DNA of 64,000 nt from contig NZ_JAQNDO010000001.1 of assembly GCF_028369105.1 (NCBI RefSeq), positions 5,982,501 through 6,046,500 on the forward strand, read 5' to 3'. The stretch comes from Polyangium mundeleinium (GTDB lineage: Bacteria > Myxococcota_A > Polyangia > Polyangiales > Polyangiaceae). Position numbers and translations under genes: made by a program. Under the pieces are notes generated by a model. It was not told where the DNA came from, ran no database searches, and worked only from the letters and a program-made list of their open reading frames with translations. Positions 52,539-60,129 of the stretch are shown here, one piece after another (the first letter of the stretch is position 1; every line of letters starts with the position of its first letter).

Positions 52539-54266
52539 TCACGGCTGCACGACGGATTGCTCGAACGCAGCCGTGTCGCTCTCGTGTTGCCACTGGATTC
52601 GCGCCTTGTCGTTCGCCCCGAGGAACGCGTCGCACGCGGCGGACAGCGTCGCCCCCGGGACGTCGGCCGCGCATTCGTCGACACGCGTCGTGAAGTCGTC
52701 GCGCGTCTTCCAGAGGCTCTTGCCCTCGATGAACGCGTGCTCGAGGCTCGTCCGGGCGAGCTTCTTGAGCGCGACGTAGCCGAGGCCGTGCTCCTCGACG
52801 GCGCGCACGTACTCGTCGGTGATCTCGATCCGAAGGATGCCCTGGTCGTCGGTCGACGGCGCCACGGGCACGTTCTTCGCCATGTACGCGCTGAGCGGGT
52901 GCTTGTCGCCCGCGATGCCGAGCAGCGTGTCATTGGATGTCAAACAGATCTCCACCATGACGCCCTTCTGGGCCATCGTCGCGAGGAGCTCGTCGGCGCC
53001 CTCGCCGGCCGTCTCACCGAGCACGTCGACCCCGTGGCCGATTCGCTCCGCCCCCGCGATGTCCACGGCATTGCGAATGTGATACGTGAGCTCCGCCTGG
53101 CCTGCCTGCGTCATGGGCAGGACCTCGGGAATGAGCTCGCCCGCGTGCAGGCCGACGTGGACCTTCTTCCGGTTCGGCTCCTGGTCATTGAAGGTGCGGA
53201 GGACGTTCACGGCGAGCATCTCGTCGTTGTAATAGAGGAGGGAGTTCGCATCCTCCTCCGGCGAGACGAGGTTGACGCCCACGAGCTCGGGGACGACCTG
53301 CGCGAGCTCGAATGCGAAGACCCACTGGCCGAAGACGTACGCGCGTGTTCGCGTGCGGGTGCCGGCGACCATGAAACGCACCTCGACGTTGCAGCCGGGA
53401 TCGGCCATGGCGGTGCCGCAGTTGAGCAGCACGTCGGAGCCGGAGAGCGAGTTCGCGATGCTCGCCTTCGCATTGTTGATCGCGGTCTGGAAGCCGGGGT
53501 CCGCGATGATTTCGGTGCGCTTCTGCAAGAGGTAGGGCTCATCCCACCCGTCGCCCGGCATGACCTTGGTCTCGGCGATGTTGCCGACGGTGCCGGAGCC
53601 GAAGCCCTGCATCAGCTCGATGTACACCTGGTTGTTGTGCCCCGCCGTCGAGCGGACCTGCGCGAGCATGTCGTCGCCGCGGGACTCGTTGAGGACGGCG
53701 CCGAATTTGCCGAACGCGTCGAAGAAGTGCTGGTGGCCCTGGAGCAGGGTGCCCATGAAGCCCTCCATGGACCAGGCCATCAGGATGCTGTCGTAGAGGG
53801 CCTGGTCATTGAGCGCGTTCGAGATGGGCACGGCGTCTCCCATGCAAGGCCCGGCGGAGGCGAAGCCCGTGCTCTTGTTGAAGCAGGCCCCGTCGGCCGC
53901 CCCCCACTCGATCATGCTCTCGGGCGTCACGGCGCCCGAGGTGTGGCTATGCAAATCGGCGCCTTTCGGCATGTTTCGCACGAACCCCACGAGGGCCGCA
54001 TGATCGTTGCGAACGGCCTCGAGCTGCTCGGCGACCTTCTCCTCGAGCGAGCCGCCCATTCCGCCGCTGCCGCCCATTCCACCGCCGACGCCGCCCTCGC
54101 CGCCGTTCCCGCCGTTGCCACCGGCGCCGCCCTCGCCGCCGTTTCCGCCAGCGCCGCCTTCCGCGCCGCTGCCGCCGTTGCCGCCCGTGCCCTCGCCGTT
54201 GCCGTCACAGCCGGTCGTGCCAATGAGCAGCGCACAGAGCGCGGACAAAACAATGCTACGTTGCAT
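52539..54266 (-). CDS. Lipoprotein adenosine deaminase-like enzyme (ADGF-like)
   Basis: The protein has 575 aa. Lipobox GTTGC (Cys20) is followed by a roughly 50-residue Gly-rich tether (GGNGGEGGAGG units), then an amidohydrolase domain. Zn and catalytic motifs are KGADLHSHTSG (HxH), VGLHAGE (Glu), RIGHG, CLTSNDTL and STDDQG. These match adenosine deaminase and secreted ADGF proteins. The enzyme probably acts outside the cell on purine nucleosides released from prey or debris. All key residues are present. The C-terminal 60 residues are unassigned. Confidence 0.85.
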   Translation of the reverse strand: MQRSIVLSALCALLIGTTGCDGNGEGTGGNGGSGAEGGAGGNGGEGGAGGNGGNGGEGGVGGGMGGSGGMGGSLEEKVAEQLEAVRNDHAALVGFVRNMPKGADLHSHTSGAVTPESMIEWGAADGACFNKSTGFASAGPCMGDAVPISNALNDQALYDSILMAWSMEGFMGTLLQGHQHFFDAFGKFGAVLNESRGDDMLAQVRSTAGHNNQVYIELMQGFGSGTVGNIAETKVMPGDGWDEPYLLQKRTEIIADPGFQTAINNAKASIANSLSGSDVLLNCGTAMADPGCNVEVRFMVAGTRTRTRAYVFGQWVFAFELAQVVPELVGVNLVSPEEDANSLLYYNDEMLAVNVLRTFNDQEPNRKKVHVGLHAGELIPEVLPMTQAGQAELTYHIRNAVDIAGAERIGHGVDVLGETAGEGADELLATMAQKGVMVEICLTSNDTLLGIAGDKHPLSAYMAKNVPVAPSTDDQGILRIEITDEYVRAVEEHGLGYVALKKLARTSLEHAFIEGKSLWKTRDDFTTRVDECAADVPGATLSAACDAFLGANDKARIQWQHESDTAAFEQSVVQP

Positions 54267-54434
54267 GGTGCAATTCTCCAAGATCAAAATCGCCCGCGTC
54301 GCCGACGGGGCGAAAGACGTCGATGTCGCCCGCGCACGGAGACGTCCGGCACGGGGACGCAGCGTATAGCGTCCTCGGATCTGTATTGCAAGATGTAATC
54401 GACGCGGCGAGGGGGAGGGCGAAGGAAGCCCGCT

Positions 54435-56819
54435 TCACCTGCTGGCGGTGAGCGCGCCCTTGGCCACGAACTGAGAGAATGCGCCGAGGAACTCGTCCAT
54501 CGACACGGTTCCACTCCTGTCGATGTCGCACAGGCGCAAGAACTCGTCGATCTCGATGTCCCGATAGCCCTTCTCCCGGAATTTGGCCATCACCTCGCCC
54601 ACGTCGAGGACGCCATCCCGGTTGGCGTCGATCTCCTCGAAGATCTGGAACATCGAGTCGCGCATCAGCGATTTGAAGATCGCATCGCGGAGCTCCTTCT
54701 CCAGCACGTCGAGCATCGACCCCTCGGGCGTCTCCAGGATCCATGGCTCCATCGTCGTGGACCTGAGCACCGTCACCGTGGTGCCGGGGGACGACGAGAC
54801 CCCGAGGCGTCGCTTGTAGTCTTCGATGAAGACGCTCCCGTAGTGCTCTTCGCTGAAATCCGTCGTGCTCACGATCATTCGATACCCATAGATATCGTCG
54901 CCGGGATCGATGCTCAGGAGATCGTAGATGGCCTTGTTCAACCGATTGGCGAGGTCGAGGTTCGTATTCAGCGACCCGTCCGGGTGCTTGAAGTTCACGG
55001 CGTAGGTCAGGATGTTCTGATCGGGGCCGATCTCGGGCAGGAGCGCCATCGCCTCCGGGTCGGACAGGAGATCCTCGACGCTGCGTTGATCGATGCGATC
55101 ACGAATGAAGCGCCGCTCGGTCTCCACGTCGGCGCCCGAGATCTCCGCGGGCAGCCGCGGGACCGGGACCACGATGAACCGATCCTCCAGGTCCGCCATG
55201 CTGAGCAGCCGCGCGTAGAAGCGCTTGCAATTGAACAGGCTCTTCCGATGAATCTGCCCGTATCCGCTCCGGGTAGGTCGAATGACCTTGTGGCTCAGGT
55301 ACACCGCCGCCACCGCCGCGCCTGGCTTGGAGCCTTCGAGCCCGTAAATCCCCACGGTCGGCTCGGCATCCCCGTGGAGGATGTAGGGCGCCTTGAACGT
55401 CACCATGTCGCGCATGGCCGAATTGCGGTAACAGAGCGCCCCGGCCGGATAAGGGATGTAGCCCGATTTGTGCGGATCCACGGTAATGGAGTCGGCCCGG
55501 CCGAGGGCCGAGAACTGCGAGGTCACGTACCCGCTCATTCCGATTTCGGCCGCCGGTCCGGGGCGCTCGTCTCGGGGGCGCGGCCCCTCGTCGGGACGCA
55601 GGATGGACGCGAAATACCCACCCCATGCCGCGTCCGCGTGGACCGTGAACGACAGGCCCTCTTTCTGGAGCTTGTGGCGCAGCTCGAGAATCCCCTTGAG
55701 CGGATCCACGGCGCTCTCCTCGGTGCTGCCGATGACGGCCACCACCGTGATGACGGGCCGCCGCTGCGCGAGGCAATCCCGCAGCATCTTCTCCAGCGCG
55801 GCCAGGCTCATGCGCGCGTCGCAATCGACGGGGACATCGAGCACGTTGGCCGAGCCCAGGCCGAGCACCGCCGCCGCCTTGGGGAACGAGTAATGCTTGG
55901 TGGCGGGGACGAGGATCACCGGTGAAGCGGGCAGGTCCGCCCCGCAGCGGCGGTAGAGCTCGTGCATCCCCAGGTGCTGGAGCGAGTAGCACGACATGGC
56001 CTTCGTGATCGTATCGCTCGAAATGCCGTACTCCTCCGTGAGGCGCTCGGGCAGCGCGAGGATGTCGTCCACCTTGAGGTTCAAGAGCGACCACGCGTCG
56101 AGCGAGGCGAGGCGCGCGCGCCGGCCGTCGCACGTGCTCACCTCGATGTCGCGCGCCGCGGCGAGGGAGGACTCGGCCTTCAAGGCATCACGGAGCGAGA
56201 GCGGGTAAAACTTCAGATTCCTCGCTGACCAGAGGGCCTCGATGTTGGCCACGGTCCCGCCGGAGGTGATGTGTCCCCAGGGCCTGATGAGCCCTTTCGT
56301 GGCGTCGCCATCCTCCGGGACGGTGTAGCCGAGCATCCGGCACAGATCGTCCCCCACGATCATCTCCAGGAGGGTCGTCGAGGTCGACCCCTCGAACGCG
56401 ACGTTGTTGGGGTTGTAAAGCATCGCCGCGAAATACCCCAGGATGCTGGGGAGCGACGTGTCCCAATTCATGTGTCCCTGATATCGGCCGCTGAAGAAGG
56501 GCACCGATTTCTTGAGGAACGACATGAGCGAGCGCAGGTTGTCCTTCAGCGTGTCCATCGCGTGGAGGTAGGACGGGTGCCGCTTGGCCTGCTCGGTGAT
56601 GTGCGTGGGATCCTGGGGATGGAAGTTCCGCCTCCAGAAGGAATGGTCCCGAATGGCCTCCACGATGAGCTTCTCGAGCTCATCCGCGTTTTCGGCCTTG
56701 GTGCCCAAGAACCAAGCCTCCGGCGACCGGGTCCCTGCGCCCTTGAGGAAGGGTCTCTCGCCAAAGCTGAAATACTGCTTCACGCTCGGCTTGCCTGTCC
56801 GGGCTTTTTCGTCGCTCAT
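54435..56819 (-). CDS. PLP-dependent decarboxylase with C-terminal EF-hand pair
   Basis: The protein has 794 aa. Residues 60-560 form a group II (AADC/GAD-like) decarboxylase: ITSGGTVANIEALW (phosphate and substrate loop), HADAAWGG (Asp396, pyridine N) and SITVDPHKSGYIPYP (PLP Lys451). A further segment to about 690 completes the fold. At 731-742 and 765-776 lie two canonical 12-residue EF-hand loops, DANRDGVLDVGE and DIDRSGTVSMDE. The fusion suggests Ca2+ control of amino-acid decarboxylation. The substrate (aspartate, glutamate or an aromatic acid) is not resolved. The start at 56819 (MSDEKARTGKPSVKQ) has AAAGGGG 8-9 bases upstream. Confidence 0.88.
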   Translation of the reverse strand: MSDEKARTGKPSVKQYFSFGERPFLKGAGTRSPEAWFLGTKAENADELEKLIVEAIRDHSFWRRNFHPQDPTHITEQAKRHPSYLHAMDTLKDNLRSLMSFLKKSVPFFSGRYQGHMNWDTSLPSILGYFAAMLYNPNNVAFEGSTSTTLLEMIVGDDLCRMLGYTVPEDGDATKGLIRPWGHITSGGTVANIEALWSARNLKFYPLSLRDALKAESSLAAARDIEVSTCDGRRARLASLDAWSLLNLKVDDILALPERLTEEYGISSDTITKAMSCYSLQHLGMHELYRRCGADLPASPVILVPATKHYSFPKAAAVLGLGSANVLDVPVDCDARMSLAALEKMLRDCLAQRRPVITVVAVIGSTEESAVDPLKGILELRHKLQKEGLSFTVHADAAWGGYFASILRPDEGPRPRDERPGPAAEIGMSGYVTSQFSALGRADSITVDPHKSGYIPYPAGALCYRNSAMRDMVTFKAPYILHGDAEPTVGIYGLEGSKPGAAVAAVYLSHKVIRPTRSGYGQIHRKSLFNCKRFYARLLSMADLEDRFIVVPVPRLPAEISGADVETERRFIRDRIDQRSVEDLLSDPEAMALLPEIGPDQNILTYAVNFKHPDGSLNTNLDLANRLNKAIYDLLSIDPGDDIYGYRMIVSTTDFSEEHYGSVFIEDYKRRLGVSSSPGTTVTVLRSTTMEPWILETPEGSMLDVLEKELRDAIFKSLMRDSMFQIFEEIDANRDGVLDVGEVMAKFREKGYRDIEIDEFLRLCDIDRSGTVSMDEFLGAFSQFVAKGALTASR

Positions 56820-57022
56820 TGTTCCGCGCCCCTTTCTGCCCCGCACGCCAGCATCTCCCGCGGCGAGGGCGAAGCCCCTATACAGGAGGGTCGCTCCCGT
56901 GGCCAAACGCGAGGGACCCACACGACGAGCGTCGGCTGGTTCTGCTGGGTCCCCGGGGCGGCGCGTCGGGCGACGACAATCGGGCTCGACGAAGGCTGCC
57001 CGCCCTGCAAGGGTCGTTGGCG

Positions 57023-57715
57023 ATGGACAGGACCGAACGCCTCTTCGCGGTCATGGACGCGCTCCGACGCCATCGACGCCCGGTCACCGCGGCGCAGCTC
57101 GCGGCCGAGCAGGGCGTCTCGGTGCGCACGTTGTATCGAGACGTGCAGACGTTGATCGGACTCGGCGCGCCGATCGAAGGCGAAGCGGGCGTCGGCTATG
57201 TGCTCCGGCCTGGCTTCTTCTTGCCCCCGCTGATGTTCACGCCGGAGGAGCTCGAGGCGCTCGTCCTCGGCGCACGCTGGGTCGGCTCGCAGGTCGACGA
57301 GGGGCTCGCCGGCGCTGCGAAGAACGCGCTCGCCAAGATCGCGACCGTCTCGCCCCGCGACCTACGCGAGCACATGGCCGACGTGGGGCTCTGGCCGGTC
57401 GTGCTCCCCGGGGCCGGCGCTGCGCAGGTGCCCGTCCTCAGCCTCGTACGGCAGGCGATGCGGAAGGAGCGGGCGCTCGCGCTGCGCTACAAGGACGAGT
57501 CCGATCGCACCACCGAGCGCGAGATCTGGCCGGTGCAGATCGCGTACTACGAGGGGAAGCAGATCGTCGCGGCATGGTGCTGCTTGCGCGCGGCGTTCCG
57601 GCACTTCCGCACCGATCGGATCGTGAGCCTTGCGCCCACGGAGCGACCCTACGGCAAGCCACGCCGAACGCTGTCCCAGGCGTGGATCGAGGCCTGGGAG
57701 CGCGAGCACAGCTAA
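57023..57715 (+). CDS. WYL-domain transcriptional regulator (HTH_11)
   Basis: The protein has 230 aa. The N-terminal winged helix is TERLFAVMDALRRHRRPVTA with VSVRTLYRDVQTL as recognition helix. The middle and C-terminal WYL-like domain follows (about 135-215; ALRYKDES, IWPVQIAYYEGKQIVAAW), although the WYL letters themselves are replaced. Such regulators sense small ligands and often control the adjacent gene. It sits 137 bases ahead of the NmrA-like gene on the same strand, so that gene is the likely target. Confidence 0.88.
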   Translation: MDRTERLFAVMDALRRHRRPVTAAQLAAEQGVSVRTLYRDVQTLIGLGAPIEGEAGVGYVLRPGFFLPPLMFTPEELEALVLGARWVGSQVDEGLAGAAKNALAKIATVSPRDLREHMADVGLWPVVLPGAGAAQVPVLSLVRQAMRKERALALRYKDESDRTTEREIWPVQIAYYEGKQIVAAWCCLRAAFRHFRTDRIVSLAPTERPYGKPRRTLSQAWIEAWEREHS

Positions 57716-57852
57716 CCCGCGTCACGGCCGGAGGGCCCACGGCAGGCGCGTGGTTTGCTGCTGCCACGTCTTGTCAGGAGGGGTGGTGCAGGTTCGTCGG
57801 GCGTCCACCTCCAAGGCGCCACGAGGACCGTTCACCCATTTCGAGAGAACCG

Positions 57853-58674
57853 ATGAAAATACTCGTCACAGGCGCGACCGGCACCGTCGGCCGCGAGATC
57901 GTCAAGCAGCTTGTCGCGAAGGGTCACCACGTCCGCGCGCTGTCCCGCAATCCGGCCAAAGCGAGTTTCCCGGCAGGCGTCGACGCCGTGGCTGGCGACC
58001 TGACCACGCCGGAGACCTTCGCCAGCGCCTTCGAAGGCATCGAGGCCCTGCACTTGATCAACTTCGGCGGCGACGATCAGGCACCGCTGCAGACCGGGGC
58101 ACGGATCGTTGCGCTCGCCGAACAGGCCGGGGTGCGGCGGATCTCGCTGCTGCTCGGCGGCGCGCCCGCGCCGCTCGACGAAGTGGTCGCCGCCGGGAAC
58201 ATCCATTGGACATTCCTGCAGCCGGTGGAGTTCATGGCGAACCACCTCGAATGGGCGGAGTCGATTCGCAGCGAGGGGCTCGTGCGCGAGCCGTTTCCCG
58301 ATCGGCTGAGCGCGGTGGTCCACGAGGCGGATATCGCCGCTGTCGCGGTCGCCGCGTTGACACAGGACGGCCACGCCGGCAAGACGTACACCCTCACGGG
58401 GCCGGAGGTGCTCAGCCTGCGTCAGAAGATCAACATCCTCGCCGACGCCGCCAAGCGCGAGATCAAGCTCCTGGAGCTGACGGAGCAGGAGGCACGCGAC
58501 CGGTGGCAGGCGATGGGGTTATCGTCCGAAGCAATCGAGTTCCTCGTGTTCGTTTACGGAAACACCCCGGACGTCGGCTACACCGTCACGCCTACGGTCG
58601 AGCAAGTGACGGGCCGGCCGGCGCGGACGTTCGCGCAGTGGGCGGCAGAGCACGCCGGAGCGTTCACTGCGTAG
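57853..58674 (+). CDS. NmrA/NAD(P)-binding family protein
   Basis: The protein has 273 aa. The Rossmann motif GATGTVG is at the very N-terminus. RALSRNPAK (cofactor strand 2) and FLQPVEFMANHL are typical of the NmrA/QOR2-like atypical SDRs. The C-terminal part (TGPEVLSLRQKINILA) is shared with this group. It lacks the YxxxK catalytic pair, so it is likely a redox sensor or quinone/NAD(P)H-binding protein rather than a classical dehydrogenase. The adjacent WYL regulator probably controls it. It converges on the XRE gene with 24 bases between stops. Confidence 0.85.
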   Translation: MKILVTGATGTVGREIVKQLVAKGHHVRALSRNPAKASFPAGVDAVAGDLTTPETFASAFEGIEALHLINFGGDDQAPLQTGARIVALAEQAGVRRISLLLGGAPAPLDEVVAAGNIHWTFLQPVEFMANHLEWAESIRSEGLVREPFPDRLSAVVHEADIAAVAVAALTQDGHAGKTYTLTGPEVLSLRQKINILADAAKREIKLLELTEQEARDRWQAMGLSSEAIEFLVFVYGNTPDVGYTVTPTVEQVTGRPARTFAQWAAEHAGAFTA

Positions 58675-58698
58675 GTGAACAATCCCCCTGATCCAGGC

Positions 58699-59040
58699 TC
58701 ATCTGTCGCTCTTCCGGTCCGCCTCCTTGGTCAGCTCCTGGCGTATCTTGAGCACATCACGATCGGGCAGCTTGCGTAGCAGCTCGGCGATGTGGGCGCG
58801 TTCGTCCTCGTGTGGGAAGGTGAGCAGGTAGAGCGGCGGCAGGCCGAGGCCGCGAGCGAGAACTACGAGCGAGATGGCGTTGAGCGCCACGAGGCCACGC
58901 TCGAAGCTCGAGAGGTGGCCCTTCGACATGCCGGTGGCGTCCGCGAGGGCGGAGAGGGACAGGCCACGCTCGATGCGGAGTTCACGTAGGCGTGCGCCTA
59001 CCTTCGCGCAGTGGGGTTCGGGTTCGGTTCGTCGAGGCAT
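58699..59040 (-). CDS. XRE-family helix-turn-helix regulator
   Basis: The protein has 113 aa. A single HTH_3 domain spans about 12-70 (LRELRIERGLSLSALADATG, then MSKGHLSSFERGL as recognition helix). The C-terminal 40 residues are charged and probably helical. It is a stand-alone DNA-binding protein. No cognate partner lies nearby, so the target is unknown. The 126-base gap downstream of the enoyl-CoA hydratase gene is short enough for a common transcript on the minus strand. Confidence 0.88.
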   Translation of the reverse strand: MPRRTEPEPHCAKVGARLRELRIERGLSLSALADATGMSKGHLSSFERGLVALNAISLVVLARGLGLPPLYLLTFPHEDERAHIAELLRKLPDRDVLKIRQELTKEADRKSDR

Positions 59041-59166
59041 GGCGAGGACATACCACAGGACAAACCGACGGTCGAGACAAACCTATGCGCGTGCCGCATC
59101 GCCTCGCCCCCAGCCGGTTGGTCTTGACAAGCCGTTTCGCCGGGACAGCCCTTTCTCATCGATGAT

Positions 59167-59943
59167 CTAGCGCCCCTGGAAGCGGCCGGCGCGCCTTTCG
59201 ACGAACGATCGCATGCCCTCGGCTGCGTCCTCCGTGCCCATGAGGGCGCGGGCGCGCTCTTCGAGGCGCGCGGCTTCCACCTCGGGGCCCTCGGTCATCG
59301 CCGCGCGCGCGGACGCGAGCGTGGCGCGAACCGCGATCGGCGCCTGCGCCGCGACGCGCTCGCAGATCCACGTGGCCCGATCGAAGAGCTCGGCCGCGGG
59401 GACGACCTCCTGCACGAGCCCGATCCGATACGCCTCCTTCGCGTCGAACACGTCGCCCGTGAGCAGCCAGCGCATCGCATTGCCGTGGCCCGCGATCTCC
59501 GGGAACCGGAGCGTGGCGCCGCCGAACGGGAAGATGCCGCGCTGCACTTCGAGCTGTGAGAAACGCGTGTCCTCGGCCGCGACGCGGATGTCGGCGGCGA
59601 GCGCGAGCTCGATCCCGATCGTGAAGCAATACCCCTGCACAGCGACGACCATCGGCTTCGTGAGGCGCCGCGGCCCGATCGCGAGCGGATCCACGCTCCC
59701 CTTCGGATAGAGCGCGCGCCCGGACGCGACCGCGGGCCCGACCTCCGCGAGATCGAGCCCTCCCGTGAAATGGCCTCCGTGCGCGAAGAGGAGGCCACAA
59801 CGGAGGCCCTCGTCCTCCTCGTACGCCGTGTACGCCTGCGCGAGCTCGTCGAGCATGGCGAGATCGAATGCGTTGCGTTTCTCCGGCCTGCGGAGGCCGA
59901 TGCGGACGACATGACCGAGACGCTCCACTGTGACACGTGCCAT
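59167..59943 (-). CDS. Enoyl-CoA hydratase/isomerase (crotonase family)
   Basis: The protein has 258 aa, the usual length. The oxyanion-hole segments are AHGGHFTGGLDLAE and QGYCFTIGIELALAADIRVA, followed by RFSQLEVQRGIFPFGGATLR. The conserved Glu of standard hydratases is found in the second position region (QLEVQRG). It probably hydrates or isomerises an acyl-CoA in fatty-acid or polyketide-related metabolism. The start at 59943 is preferred because upstream frames are Arg-rich. The neighbours do not point to a pathway. Confidence 0.88.
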   Translation of the reverse strand: MARVTVERLGHVVRIGLRRPEKRNAFDLAMLDELAQAYTAYEEDEGLRCGLLFAHGGHFTGGLDLAEVGPAVASGRALYPKGSVDPLAIGPRRLTKPMVVAVQGYCFTIGIELALAADIRVAAEDTRFSQLEVQRGIFPFGGATLRFPEIAGHGNAMRWLLTGDVFDAKEAYRIGLVQEVVPAAELFDRATWICERVAAQAPIAVRATLASARAAMTEGPEVEAARLEERARALMGTEDAAEGMRSFVERRAGRFQGR

Positions 59944-60129
59944 GGGCGGACGTTACCACGCCCTGGAGCTCGGCCGCGCCGGGAATCGAAACCCGCCCCG
60001 TACACCGCGCCGCTGCGCCCGGGGCGCCGGTGGCGCGCGGCATATGTCACCACCGAACATTGAAATGATTTCGTTTCCAGGATCGGGATGTCTCGGGATT
60101 TCATGACCTGCATTGCTATGGTGGTGGTC

